The notes beneath the pieces were generated by a model. The model was given only the letters and a program-made list of their open reading frames with translations. It ran no database searches and had not been told where the DNA came from. Source: Bacteroidota bacterium (lineage in GTDB: Bacteria; Bacteroidota; Bacteroidia; Flavobacteriales; Flavobacteriaceae). From it: DNA of 64,000 nt. Position 1 is the first letter of the stretch, and each line of letters starts with the position of its first letter. The stretch lies in assembly GCA_023434025.1 (NCBI GenBank), contig JAEYTL010000043.1:22476-86475 (forward strand), read 5' to 3'. This document shows, piece by piece, positions 44,901-54,196 of the stretch. The translations under genes and the position numbers were made by a program.

Positions 44901-45328
44901 TTTTTTAAAATAAATTTTCAGTAAAAATACATCAAAGATTAAAACAGGTAAAACGGTAGTAAATAAAGAGTTTACAGTTAATGAAGGATGTCAGTAAGTG
45001 TGCTTTTTTAAATTCGTAAAAAATTGCCTGAGCAACTAAAATGTTATAATTTTACTGGAATTTGGATAAAACTTTATTTGATAAACCATTTTGTGATAAG
45101 TTTTGAAAAATTTATAAAGCCTGAAAGGAAGAAAAACGAATCGAGTCAGACCGAATTGAGTACGTTGATAAAGAAAACCAAACTATCTTAGTGAATATAT
45201 GATTTAAGAATCGATAGAAGTGGTATCCTGTCAACAGTCCGGTGATTGATTCTTTTGCAGCCAATTGAAAAAAGTTTAAATCACTTTCTTTAATAGTTCC
45301 TTTGCTTTTTAATATAAAAAAATAAAAA
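44901..45328. other. Intergenic region between divergent gap and CPBP protease genes
   Basis: About 430 bp of AT-rich DNA upstream of both genes. Apart from the gap promoter element just inside the neighbouring feature, I see only a weak TTCTTTTG-like box near 45250. No RNA gene or ORF is supported. Confidence 0.5.
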
Positions 45329-46009
45329 ATGAAAATTCCATTAATTCACTTTTTGAAAAACTTTTTATCCGTATTTCTTTTGTTGGTCTTAGTGTTTATA
45401 ATAGTTTCAATACTGAATAGCTTTTTCATTACAGAGTTAAATTCTTTCAACATTCACTCTGAACGGCCAAATCCGGCACAAAATTATCCAAATGATTTGT
45501 CTTATAAAATTATAGCGATTCTTGTTGTTCCCTTTGTAGAAGAAGTATTTTACAGGTTGGGATTAAAATTTTCAATCAGGAACACGACCTTCTTTATTTT
45601 AGGCATACTTTATACTTTGTATCTGTTTTTTCAACCTGACGATCTCAATTTTAATGATCCTATTATTCTTTTGCTATTCTTTGGCACAATAATTTTAGGC
45701 ATTGTTCTAATATGGTTTGGCGTAAGGAAAAATGCGGTATTTTTTGAATCGCTATATGCTAAGCATAGCAAGTCGATTTTCTGGTTATCCGTAATTGTTT
45801 TTACGTATAGTCATTTCATTTTACATCAAAATCACGACAGTTTGTACAATATAATTTTCAGTCCGATAATTTTATTTCCTTATGTTATTGCGGGAATTCT
45901 TTATGGTGTAATACGAATTAAGTTTGGTTTTCTGTGGGGGTGTTTAGCACATATGCTTTGGAATTTCCTGGTTGTAATGCAAATTATTGACACTCTTAAA
46001 TGGAATTAA
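45329..46009 (+). CDS. CPBP (CAAX-type) intramembrane metalloprotease
   Basis: A 226-aa polytopic protein with about six membrane segments. The catalytic motifs of the CPBP family are present: E71-E72-x3-R76 in VEEVFYR, H162 in FTYSHF and H208-x3-N212 in HMLWN. Such proteins cleave within membranes or modify bacteriocin-type peptides; the substrate here is unknown. The gene is isolated between long non-coding stretches. Confidence 0.82.
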   Translation: MKIPLIHFLKNFLSVFLLLVLVFIIVSILNSFFITELNSFNIHSERPNPAQNYPNDLSYKIIAILVVPFVEEVFYRLGLKFSIRNTTFFILGILYTLYLFFQPDDLNFNDPIILLLFFGTIILGIVLIWFGVRKNAVFFESLYAKHSKSIFWLSVIVFTYSHFILHQNHDSLYNIIFSPIILFPYVIAGILYGVIRIKFGFLWGCLAHMLWNFLVVMQIIDTLKWN

Positions 46010-46059
46010 CAGATAAAATCTTTAATATTTGTGCTCCGGAAAATTTACTTTTTTCATAG

Positions 46060-46094
46060 GCTACAATTAAAAAATTTATGTTTTTAATCGTAGC
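46060..46094 (+). terminator. Hairpin after CPBP protease gene
   Basis: GCTACAATTAAAAA and TTTTTAATCGTAGC form a 14-bp stem with one mismatch and a 7-nt loop, 50 bp past the stop. The stem ends in T-rich DNA, which supports termination. Confidence 0.6.
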
Positions 46095-46321
46095 TAATTT
46101 TTGGGGAGCTTATAAAGGTTCTCCAAAACAATGAGAATACAGACACAAAATTAATTGCCAAAACGTTTGAAGATACTACAAAATAATTTTTTGTATATAT
46201 GAAACACGTTGAAAAGCAAAGCAATAAGCACCGTTGCCAAATTTTGCCTGACTTTTTTAATTATCCTTATAAAAGCTTAGTATTCAGCCAATATAGCTTT
46301 TTCCTGAAAGGCTGAAATAAA

Positions 46322-46358
46322 AAATCCTGCAAAGTCAAAACCAGACCCTGCAGGATTT
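46322..46358 (-). terminator. Rho-independent terminator of the HtrA gene
   Basis: A 10-bp stem AAATCCTGCA / TGCAGGATTT with a 17-nt loop is followed on the minus strand by TTTTTTATTT, 20 bp past the HtrA stop. Confidence 0.82.
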
Positions 46359-46378
46359 ACCCTAAATAAAAACCTACT

Positions 46379-47770
46379 TTAAATTATGATTCGCATTAAC
46401 TGGCGGTTCGGTAACAGAATTTCAACCCGGACACCTTGTTTTTCCGTTTTACTTCCGAGAGCTCTGGAAACGGTTTCTACATCGGTTGCTTTAACACCGT
46501 CAATGCTTAAAATGATGCTTCCTTTTAATTCCTCGGCATAAGGAGCCAGTTTTTCATTGGTAATTTCTTTAATTTTTACCCCTTGGTTAATTTTAAAATA
46601 TTTTTTATCAGCTGTATCCAGATCTTCTAATTCCAATCCGTAGAATTCATAACTCAGAAGTTCTTTCTTGGTTAATTTGACCGGAATAATGATTCTTTTT
46701 CCGTCACGGTTTACGGTTACCTTAATTTCATCATCAGGTCGCTTTGTATTGACATATCCGGAAAGTTCCGCAAAGGAAGTTACATTTTGATTGTCCAATT
46801 TTACAATCACGTCACCGGATTTGATGCCGGCTTTTTCTGCTCCGGAGTTTTTAGTGACTTTGTTGATATAAAAGCCCTGCGTTTCGCTGGTGTTCAATTC
46901 TTTTGAGGCTACCCCGTTCAGTTCTCTTCCTTCAATACCCAATATACCTCGTTGTACATTACCGAACTCCATTATATCTTCGATGATTTTCCGTGTGATA
47001 TTGGACGGAACAGCAAAGGAGTAACCCACATAGCTGCCCGTGTTGGAAGATATCATGGTGTTGATGCCTACTAATTCACCTCTGGTGTTTACCAAAGCAC
47101 CGCCGCTGTTTCCGGGGTTAACCACCGCATCGGTCTGAATAAAGGATTGTATTCCGCTGGTATCTAAATTTCTCGCTTTGGCAGAAATAATTCCCGCAGT
47201 TACGGTAGAGTTGAGGTTATACGGGTTTCCGACTGCTAAAACCCATTCGCCGACTTTTACCTGGTCTGAATCGGCAAAAACGGCATAAGGCAGTTTTTCA
47301 TCAGCATCTACTTTTAACAAAGCGATGTCCATGTTGGAATCCGTTCCGATTAGTTTGGCCTGGTATGTTTTTTTGTTGTTCAGGGTGATTTCAATATCCT
47401 GAGCCCCGTTTATAACATGGTTGTTTGTCACGATATAGCCGTCTTCGGAAATAATAACCCCTGAACCGGTACCGATTTGCTGTTGCTGCTGTCCGCCCCG
47501 GTAGCCGTACATAAATTCCATGATAGGGTTTGAAATGGTGCGGTAAGAAACATTTTTAACGTGAACAACCTGATGCAGAGCCGATTCGGCAGCTTCTGTA
47601 AAATCTACCGCTTCAGCAGGCAATCCTACATTTTTAGTCTGATATAAAGGAGCTGTTGCCACAACAGCACCTCTGTGTTGGTATTCTTTTTCAAAAAACA
47701 AGTGGTAAGCACCCAAAGTAATTGCACCACTGCACAAAGACACTAAAAATAAATTGGTTACATTTTTCAT
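46379..47770 (-). CDS. degP: HtrA/DegP-family serine protease
   Basis: A 463-aa periplasmic protease. An N-terminal membrane segment or signal lies at about 5-24. The trypsin-like domain has the triad H118 (NNHV), D148 (NMDIALLK) and S222 (GNSGG). Two PDZ domains follow, at about 270-365 and 370-460. A glutamine run (residues 94-98) sits in the LA loop region. It degrades or refolds damaged envelope proteins. It appears monocistronic, divergent from dapF. Confidence 0.94.
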   Translation of the reverse strand: MKNVTNLFLVSLCSGAITLGAYHLFFEKEYQHRGAVVATAPLYQTKNVGLPAEAVDFTEAAESALHQVVHVKNVSYRTISNPIMEFMYGYRGGQQQQQIGTGSGVIISEDGYIVTNNHVINGAQDIEITLNNKKTYQAKLIGTDSNMDIALLKVDADEKLPYAVFADSDQVKVGEWVLAVGNPYNLNSTVTAGIISAKARNLDTSGIQSFIQTDAVVNPGNSGGALVNTRGELVGINTMISSNTGSYVGYSFAVPSNITRKIIEDIMEFGNVQRGILGIEGRELNGVASKELNTSETQGFYINKVTKNSGAEKAGIKSGDVIVKLDNQNVTSFAELSGYVNTKRPDDEIKVTVNRDGKRIIIPVKLTKKELLSYEFYGLELEDLDTADKKYFKINQGVKIKEITNEKLAPYAEELKGSIILSIDGVKATDVETVSRALGSKTEKQGVRVEILLPNRQLMRIII

Positions 47771-47876
47771 AGGTAATCTAAATTTAGTTTAACAATGTAA
47801 ATTTATACGATTTATTGTTTCTGTAAATTAGGTTTAACGCTCTTTAACAGCCCTTAACTTTTCTTTAAAATAATTG

Positions 47877-47884
47877 TACTTTTG
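47877..47884 (+). promoter_or_regulatory. TAnnTTTG promoter element for dapF
   Basis: TACTTTTG followed by CA is a good -7 box. Transcription would start near 47890, past the ATG at 47887, so it argues for the dapF start at 47905. Confidence 0.55.
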
Positions 47885-47904
47885 CAATGTATATCTTTAT
47901 CAAA

Positions 47905-48696
47905 ATGAACATTCAATTTTTTAAATACCAGGGAACGGGCAATGACTTTATTCTGATTGATAACCGTCAGCAGATTTTTCCCAAAAATGATACCAAATTC
48001 ATTAAAAAGCTTTGTGACAGGCGTTTTGGAATAGGAGCAGACGGTTTGATATTGCTGGAAAATGACAAAATTTCAGATTTTAAAATGGTCTATTACAATG
48101 CTGACGGTCATGAAAGTTCCATGTGTGGTAACGGCGGCCGCTGTATTGTGGCTTTTGCCAGGCAATTGAATGTGATTGAAAACGAAACAACGTTTGTTGC
48201 CGTTGACGGAGCACATTATGCCAAAATTTCAGCAGACGGAACCGTTTCACTTCAAATGAAAGATGTGGCAGAAATTAAATTCGCGGCAGATCATGTGTTT
48301 TTAAACACAGGATCACCCCATCACATTACCTTGGTGGATGATGTAAAATCTGTTCCGGTAAAAGAAGCCGGTAGTCAGATTCGTTATAGTGATTTGTATG
48401 GAAAAGCGGGAAGCAATGTTAATTTCGTGGAAATTATTTCCGATTCACTTTTAGCGGTTCGCACTTATGAACGTGGGGTAGAAGACGAAACGTTGTCGTG
48501 TGGAACGGGAGTAACAGCCGCTGCCATTGCTGTCAATGCAATTGGCAGGACAACGGCCAGTGAAATTTCGCTGTTAGTAGAAGGAGGCCAATTGAAGGTT
48601 ACTTTTCAAAAAGAAGGTTCACTCTACACCCGTGTTTTTTTGATTGGCCCGGCAGTGTACGTTTTTGAAGGACAGTTGGATACCGGAAATTTCTAA
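47905..48696 (+). CDS. dapF: Diaminopimelate epimerase
   Basis: A 263-aa enzyme interconverting LL- and meso-diaminopimelate for lysine and peptidoglycan synthesis. The two catalytic cysteines are C74 (MCGNGGRC) and C199 (LSCGTGVTA). FFKYQGTGNDF opens the protein. The start at 47905 is preferred because the promoter element makes the ATG at 47887 too early. It leads a run of cell-wall genes (GNAT, mltG). Confidence 0.96.
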   Translation: MNIQFFKYQGTGNDFILIDNRQQIFPKNDTKFIKKLCDRRFGIGADGLILLENDKISDFKMVYYNADGHESSMCGNGGRCIVAFARQLNVIENETTFVAVDGAHYAKISADGTVSLQMKDVAEIKFAADHVFLNTGSPHHITLVDDVKSVPVKEAGSQIRYSDLYGKAGSNVNFVEIISDSLLAVRTYERGVEDETLSCGTGVTAAAIAVNAIGRTTASEISLLVEGGQLKVTFQKEGSLYTRVFLIGPAVYVFEGQLDTGNF

Positions 48697-48699
48697 AAG

Positions 48700-49230
48700 A
48701 TGAAAACACTTCAGGGGCAACATATTTATTTAAGGGCTTTGGAACCGGAGGATCTGGAATTTGTTTACCGGTTGGAAAACGATGAATCGGTATGGGAAAT
48801 AAGCCAGACGCAAACCCCGTACAGCCGCTTTTTAATTCGCCAGTACCTTGACAATGCCCGGCAGGATATTTATGAAGCCAAGCAATTGCGATTGGCCATT
48901 TGTAAAAATGACAATTTTCAGGCCATAGGTTTAATCGATTTATTTGATTTTGATCCGAAGAATAGCAGGGCAGGTGTCGGTATTTTAATCCAGCATCCGG
49001 CAAACAGAAAAAATGGATATGGCCGGCAGGCATTGGAATTAGTAACAAAATATGCTTTTGAACGGTTGGAACTGCATCAGTTATATGCCAATATTGCCAC
49101 CTCGAATGAAGCCAGTATTGCTCTTTTTACTACTTTTGGATTTGAATGTGCAGGCATAAAAAAAGATTGGAATTTCAATAACGGAGGTTATGCTGACGAG
49201 GCCTTGTATCAATTAATCAGAAAGAAATAA
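48700..49230 (+). CDS. GNAT acetyltransferase, RimJ/RimL-like
   Basis: A 176-aa single-domain GNAT protein. It starts with LRALEPEDLEFVYRLEND and has the acetyl-CoA loop IQHPANRKNGYGRQAL and the C-terminal LHQLYANIATSNEASIALFTTFGF. Similar to RimJ/RimL and SpeG-like enzymes; substrate unknown. It starts 3 bp after dapF and is likely co-transcribed with it. Confidence 0.85.
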   Translation: MKTLQGQHIYLRALEPEDLEFVYRLENDESVWEISQTQTPYSRFLIRQYLDNARQDIYEAKQLRLAICKNDNFQAIGLIDLFDFDPKNSRAGVGILIQHPANRKNGYGRQALELVTKYAFERLELHQLYANIATSNEASIALFTTFGFECAGIKKDWNFNNGGYADEALYQLIRKK

Positions 49231-49243
49231 TTACACTAAGAAA

Positions 49244-50284
49244 ATGAACTATAAAAAGATTATCTTATACGTATCTCTGACCATTTTAGTGGTTGTTGCC
49301 TATTTCGGGTTTAAAATTTACCGGATTGTTTTTATGCCGAACACCCGTTTTTCCGAAGAGAAAATAACTGTTTTTGTTCCTACAAATGCTACGTTTGAAG
49401 AGGTAAAAACCATCATTTCACCTTATGTAAAAGATATGGATAAATTTGAAGCGTTAGCTAACCGGAGAGGCTATGCCGCTGATGTGAAGGCGGGAAAATT
49501 TGAGCTGACCAAAAACATGAATACCAATGCGATGGTTTCTGCTCTGCGTAGAAATATACCGGTTCGGGTAACGTTCAATAACCAGGAGCGGTTAGAAAAT
49601 TTTGCCGGACGCATTGCTTCTCAAATTGAACCGGATAGTATTCAGCTATTGGACGCCTTCAAAGAGCCAACGTTTTTGCAGGAAAATGGTTTTACGGAAG
49701 AAACTGTTTTTACGGTACTCTTACCCAATACGTTTGAGTTTTATTGGAATACTTCAGCTGAAAAATTCCGGAATCAAATGGCTAAAGCGTATTATCGTTT
49801 CTGGAATGATGAGCGTAAAGCCAAAGCTGAAAAATTAGGCTTAACGCCGGTTCAGGTTTCTGTGCTGGCCTCTATCGTACAAAAAGAAACGGCCAAAGTG
49901 GAGGAACGTCCTCGTGTGGCAAAAGTTTATTTGAACCGGATGAACATCGGGATGCCGTTGCAGGCCGATCCGACGGTAATTTTTGCTTTTAAACTGGTTT
50001 CAAATGATTTTAACCAGGTGATTAAACGGGTTTATTACAAGCATTTAGAAACAGAATCGCCTTATAATACTTATAAATATACAGGTTTGCCGCCCGGACC
50101 GATTTTTATGGCCGATGTCAGTGCCATTGATGCGGTGCTCAATCCGGAACAACATGATTTTATTTATTTTTGTGCCAGTGTAGAGCGGTTCGGGTATCAT
50201 GAATTTGCTACGACATTGGAACAGCACAATGTAAATGCACGGAAATATGCTCAATGGTTAAATGCTCAAACTTCGGGGAACTAA
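49244..50284 (+). CDS. mltG: Endolytic murein transglycosylase MltG
   Basis: A 346-aa inner-membrane YceG-like protein. One N-terminal membrane helix (about 6-24), a LysM-like region, then the catalytic domain with VLASIVQKET (catalytic Glu at 215), VYLNRM, LQADPT and GLPPGPI. It cuts nascent glycan strands and ends their elongation. It lies 13 bp downstream of the GNAT gene. Confidence 0.94.
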   Translation: MNYKKIILYVSLTILVVVAYFGFKIYRIVFMPNTRFSEEKITVFVPTNATFEEVKTIISPYVKDMDKFEALANRRGYAADVKAGKFELTKNMNTNAMVSALRRNIPVRVTFNNQERLENFAGRIASQIEPDSIQLLDAFKEPTFLQENGFTEETVFTVLLPNTFEFYWNTSAEKFRNQMAKAYYRFWNDERKAKAEKLGLTPVQVSVLASIVQKETAKVEERPRVAKVYLNRMNIGMPLQADPTVIFAFKLVSNDFNQVIKRVYYKHLETESPYNTYKYTGLPPGPIFMADVSAIDAVLNPEQHDFIYFCASVERFGYHEFATTLEQHNVNARKYAQWLNAQTSGN

Positions 50285-51202
50285 TTGAAGAATTCAGTTT
50301 TTATCGTTTATATAATCTGCGGGCTGTTTTTAAACAGTGCATTTGCCCAATCGGGTTTTAAGTCGTTTCTTAAGCCGTCTGATACCTTAAATACAGCGAG
50401 AAGAAATTTGGTTATCACCTCCGAAGCGGTTTTAACTTCTGCAGCTCTCATCGGCCTGAACCAGCTTTGGTATGCCGATTACGAAAAATCGTCTTTTCAT
50501 TTTAAAAACGATAATTGCGACTGGCTGCAAATGGACAAGGCCGGGCATGTTTATTCTTCCTATCATTTAGGACGAATAAGTGCCGAAATGCTCGCCTGGA
50601 GTGGTGTTTCTAAAAAAAATCAATTAATATTCGGAGCCGGATACGGCTTTGTTTTTCTCACGGCGGTTGAGGTTTTTGATGGCTATTCTGCCGAATGGGG
50701 ATTTTCATGGGGCGATGTGGCAGCCAACGCTACCGGAACGGCTTTGTATGTTTCGCAGGAATTACTCTGGAATGAGCAGCGGATCATTCCGAAATTCTCT
50801 TTTCACACAACCCGGTTTGCAACCATCAGGCCGGAGTTATTGGGGGAAGATTTTAACGAACAGCTGCTGAAAGATTACAATGGACAAACTTATTGGTTAT
50901 CAGTCAACGTTCGCTCCTTTTTTAAAAATTCAAAAATACCCGGATGGTTAAATCTGGCGGTTGGTTATGGGGCAGAAGGAATGATAACGGGCAATACAAA
51001 ATCAGATATACCTCCTTTGTTCCCTGAATTTGAAAGAAACCGTCAATTTTACCTGAGTTTTGATATAGATTTATCCAGAATAGAAACCCGTTCTCCTTTT
51101 TTAAAAACGGTTTTTTCACTTTTTAACACGGTCAAAATACCCGCTCCCGCCTTTGAGATTAACGGTTCCGGAAAATCAAAATTCCACGCTTTATACTTTT
51201 AG
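50285..51202 (+). CDS. DUF2279 family exported protein
   Basis: A 305-aa protein with a signal peptide ending AFAQ and an N-terminal DUF2279-like region: LNQLWYADY, QMDKAGHVYSSYHLG, AGYGFVFLTAVEVFDGYSAEWGFSWGD. A second half (from about 195) has beta-rich segments. It may be an outer-membrane or lipid-linked protein. TTG at 50285, directly after the mltG stop, is the only start that keeps the signal peptide. The function of the family is not known to me. Confidence 0.8.
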   Translation: MKNSVFIVYIICGLFLNSAFAQSGFKSFLKPSDTLNTARRNLVITSEAVLTSAALIGLNQLWYADYEKSSFHFKNDNCDWLQMDKAGHVYSSYHLGRISAEMLAWSGVSKKNQLIFGAGYGFVFLTAVEVFDGYSAEWGFSWGDVAANATGTALYVSQELLWNEQRIIPKFSFHTTRFATIRPELLGEDFNEQLLKDYNGQTYWLSVNVRSFFKNSKIPGWLNLAVGYGAEGMITGNTKSDIPPLFPEFERNRQFYLSFDIDLSRIETRSPFLKTVFSLFNTVKIPAPAFEINGSGKSKFHALYF

Positions 51203-51244
51203 AAAAGTTTAACTTGCTGACTGTCAATTTTATAAAAAATGTTG

Positions 51245-51252
51245 TATATTTG
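51245..51252 (+). promoter_or_regulatory. TAnnTTTG promoter element before the lysozyme-like gene
   Basis: TATATTTG followed by CACC, 48 bp before the ATG at 51300, matches the -7 consensus. No clear -33 element. Confidence 0.5.
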
Positions 51253-51299
51253 CACCGGTGAAATTCAAGCAGGTGACAGCACTTGAGAAATAAACATTT

Positions 51300-51941
51300 A
51301 TGTCAAAAAAATGGTATTTTTATTCTTGTATAGCCTTGATAGTAGGCGTGATCAGTACAGGTTTTAAACCATATAAATTTGAGAACCTGAATTGGTTTTA
51401 TGTCAATGAATCGGATGAGGTTTTGCATTATACCGTTCCTACTGCAGCAGAATTAGAATATACCCATGTAATATTCCCGGAAACCGGAAAAACCTATGCC
51501 GGTTTTAAGCAGGCTTTAGCTTTTAAAGAATCACAGGGAAAATACAACTTAGTAAATTCCTTTGGCTATATGGGCAAATACCAGTTTGGTATGGGAACTT
51601 TGCGTACGATTGGTGTTCGGGATAGTCTGCATTTTATGAATTCTCCCCAATTACAGGAAAAAGCATTCAATGCTTTAGCCGCTATTAACAAATGGATTCT
51701 CCGGGATGAAATTGAAAAATATGAAGGCAAAGTTATTCAGGGGGTTACTATCACGGAATCAGGCCTGCTGGCTGCGGCTCACTTGGGCGGAGCCGGTTCG
51801 GTAAAGAAATTTTTAAAGAGCAACGGTAACCGCAGTATCAAAGACGGCTTTGGTACCTCCATCAAAAGCTATATCAAAAAATTTGGCGGTTATGATACCT
51901 CGCATATTGTGGCGAACAAAAATGCGAAGGTTAAAAAATAA
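51300..51941 (+). CDS. Lysozyme-like (transglycosylase fold) exported protein
   Basis: A 213-aa protein with an N-terminal membrane or signal segment (about 5-21). The domain from about 70 to 195 resembles the goose-lysozyme/SLT fold: ALAFKESQGKYN with the probable catalytic E77, then GYMGKYQFGMGTLRTIGV and LLAAAHLGGAGSV. It likely cleaves peptidoglycan glycan chains. The basic C-terminus (KNAKVKK) could help wall binding. It stands next to mltG and dapF but has its own promoter element. Confidence 0.78.
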   Translation: MSKKWYFYSCIALIVGVISTGFKPYKFENLNWFYVNESDEVLHYTVPTAAELEYTHVIFPETGKTYAGFKQALAFKESQGKYNLVNSFGYMGKYQFGMGTLRTIGVRDSLHFMNSPQLQEKAFNALAAINKWILRDEIEKYEGKVIQGVTITESGLLAAAHLGGAGSVKKFLKSNGNRSIKDGFGTSIKSYIKKFGGYDTSHIVANKNAKVKK

Positions 51942-52112
51942 TTATTAGTTAATTCAAGTTGCTGGTTTTATAAAGTTACAGCATAAGGTCTTAATTGATT
52001 CGTCCGCTCCCGCATGTCTCCCGACTTTGCGGAATGTAAGTTAATTGTAATTCAAGACATTACCCAAAAACAACATTTACAAAAATGAGCTTAACTTAAA
52101 CTGGAAACTAAA
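51942..52112. other. Non-coding DNA bordering the RHS cassette array
   Basis: No gene seen. A short GC-rich stretch near 52001-52030 differs in composition from its surroundings, and the first copy of a 17-bp direct repeat begins at 52090. Confidence 0.45.
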
Positions 52113-52252
52113 TTAGTATATCCAGTCTTTGTCATACTGCTTTTTGGTCATATTATAATTCCGGTGCTTGAGCCCAAACGGATAATAATTGTTTTCCTCT
52201 AAAATCGTAAGAACGTTGGTGATCGGGTATTTATACTTAACTTAAACTGGAA
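52090..52252. repeat. 17-bp direct repeats flanking an RHS core remnant
   Basis: CTTAACTTAAACTGGAA occurs at 52090-52106 and again at 52236-52252. Weaker similarity continues for about 20 bp after each copy (both reach TATCCA). The repeats bracket the RHS core fragment exactly. Confidence 0.75.
52113..52230 (-). pseudogene. RHS core remnant (fourth copy)
   Basis: On the minus strand this reads TNVLTILEENNYYPFGLKHRNYN and then runs into a stop at 52113-52115. It corresponds to the KVLKILEENHYYPFGLKHTNYN part of the intact RHS protein (near residues 875-897). Nothing of a toxin tip is attached. It is the last visible piece of the decaying core array. Confidence 0.8.
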
Positions 52253-52311
52253 TTTAGGTTTGCATATCCAAATTTTAATTCATCACTAATTATGGAACAT
52301 TACCAAAAAGT

Positions 52312-52941
52312 TTAATTATACTTTGATACCTTACAGCTTTCTTTTGCAAAAACCCCATAATAACCTATTTTATTTCCAATAATTAAGGTCACTTTATAGC
52401 TTCCAAAAGACGGAGTGCAAACAAAATTATCCTCTATTTTTGAAAAAGAATCTTGATTAAAATGATTATAAATTTCAAGAATATCATTTTGAAAATTTGC
52501 TTTCAAATCTTTGAATGTAGTTTCACTAATAACTGGAAATTCATTTTTAACAACACTTTTTCCATTTTCAGTCAGTATTTCCAAGTCATAACCCGCACTA
52601 AAAATTTTATTATTAAAGAAAAAATATTGAACTGTAACTATAAATCCATTTAAATCTTTTGTACATTCAACTATTATAGATTTGTCGTAACTAAGTATTT
52701 TTAGTGAATCTAACACTTTGTTTCTTAGTATCATAGATTTATTAAAGTCAGACTCCCCACTTTCAATAAATTCTTTTTTCAAATCAGGATGATTATCGTA
52801 AACTTCTTTAAATTGGGTTAGTTCATTCTCAGAATCAACTTTGAATTGCTTTTTAATTATTAAATTAATATCTTCATGTGTTAAATTTGATGCACATCCT
52901 ACCAATAGTAGTACTGGAAATAAATTTAAACTTTTTTTATA
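52312..52941 (-). pseudogene. Putative immunity lipoprotein with frameshifted signal peptide
   Basis: The frame is open from 52941 and encodes KKSLNLFPVLLLVGCA, a lipoprotein signal with lipobox LVGC, then about 190 residues with no family that I recognise. The only in-frame start is a TTG at 52905, which would delete the signal. An ATG at 52955-52953 inside the end of the upstream toxin gene would supply an intact start if the A7 tract at 52932-52938 had one more A. Position directly after a toxin-tip fragment suggests an immunity role (inference). A sequencing error in the homopolymer is possible. Confidence 0.6.
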
Positions 52942-53856
52942 CTATCTTTTTGCATATTCTAAATAATTAAGTCTTGACTTTAAAATTACCCCGTTATGTG
53001 CTTTTATTCCATCATTAATTAATGTTGGTGTAACCTGTCCCGGATATCTTTGGGTTGCCGTGTTATAATAAACACTATTTCCTGATTTATCAACAATTGT
53101 ACTTCTTGCATCAGGTAAAATATCATTTCCTATTTTATAACTTCCATAATGAGTCCTCAAAGGTAAACCTGATTCTGCCCTAATTATGTTCTCATAGTGA
53201 GTTGCTCGTATTTCTCCTTCCGATACTTTGGAGTTATACCATGGACTATGATATTTAACAGGGTCTGTTAGGTGCGACATTTCATGACCTATAGTTATAA
53301 AATGTTCATTACTCATATAGCCTGATGAAGTATGTGACTTTTGATCAAAATTATGGTCAAAAAATATAGTATTAGTTTTCCAATCAGCTTCATTCCCTAA
53401 ACCTTTTGATGCATTAACTTCTCTATATTGAAAAGTTACATCTTTTTTATCTCCTGAAAACTTATCAATCAAACCCTTACCTGTATCACTTCTATTCCCC
53501 AATTCTCGTAAACCTGTAATTGTGGCTACTACAAAATCAGATAAATGGTCATTCTTAGCACTTACCCATTCACCATCAACTTGTTTTTGAGTTGCACCAT
53601 TATAATATCGATACTTTTCACCATTATTTGGGTCATTTATATAAATATACTCTCCATTAACATCTATGAACAAAGTAGGTGTATTACCAGCATATTGATA
53701 AGGAGTGAAATTTTCAAATTTTTCAGCTAAACGATCAATTGAGAAAAATCTTCCCAGTGATGGGTCATAATTTCGTGCTCCATAGTCGTAAAAGTTAAGC
53801 CCTAACTCATCTTGCCACTCCTTCCCGTTGTACTTATACTTGTAAGAATATCTAAT
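52942..53856 (-). pseudogene. Orphan RHS core plus metallopeptidase-like toxin tip
   Basis: The frame is open for 305 codons from just after a TAA at 53859-53857, but has no start before a TTG at 53673. It opens with an RHS core end (YKYKYNGKEWQDELGLN, YGARNYDPSLGRFFSID), then a variable tip with TIGHEMSHLTD (a zinc-binding HExxH at about 53274-53286) and, 20-30 residues on, EGEIRATHYENIIR with candidate third-ligand Glu. The spacing recalls M91 (NleD-like) effector peptidases. With no promoter or start it is most likely a silent donor cassette. The core differs in sequence from the intact copy. Confidence 0.75.
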
Positions 53857-53885
53857 TTATCGTCATAAAACTTGTTTAAATTTTG

Positions 53886-54182
53886 CTATTCTTTCTTCTC
53901 AATCCAGTAAGGGTTTATTTCATTTATATTGTCAGATTTTTCCAATTTCAGGTTATCTGCATCTGAAATATTTATATACAATATGTATCTGGAAAACCCT
54001 TCAGACATTCCTTCATCAAATTTTAATTTAGTCCCCTTTTTCAAAAGTCCTAATTCTTGATGGAAATAATCACTTTGTAAAATAACATAACTGGGTTTTT
54101 CAAAAGATACTTTTTTAGAAACTAAAAAACCTAAAACAATTCCAACAAATAAGACTATAAATGTTTTCAAAATATTTTTCAT
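53886..54182 (-). CDS. Small membrane-anchored protein, putative immunity for the cysteine-peptidase tip
   Basis: A 98-aa protein with one N-terminal membrane helix (about 5-22) and a short extracytoplasmic part (SEGFSRYILYINISDADN). It starts 14 bp after the toxin-tip gene on the same strand, the place where immunity genes sit in polymorphic toxin loci. No family recognised. The membrane anchor would fit protection in the periplasm (inference). Confidence 0.6.
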   Translation of the reverse strand: MKNILKTFIVLFVGIVLGFLVSKKVSFEKPSYVILQSDYFHQELGLLKKGTKLKFDEGMSEGFSRYILYINISDADNLKLEKSDNINEINPYWIEKKE

Positions 54183-54196
54183 AAAATTGACTTCTT

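Larger units (their letters stand above)
46010..46378. other. Intergenic region between convergent CPBP and HtrA genes
   Basis: About 370 bp containing two hairpins listed separately and otherwise no gene or repeat that I can support. Confidence 0.5.

Noticed and set aside
52001..52035. GC-rich patch as an insertion-sequence end
   Set aside because: No transposase, no matching inverted partner and no target-site duplication visible.
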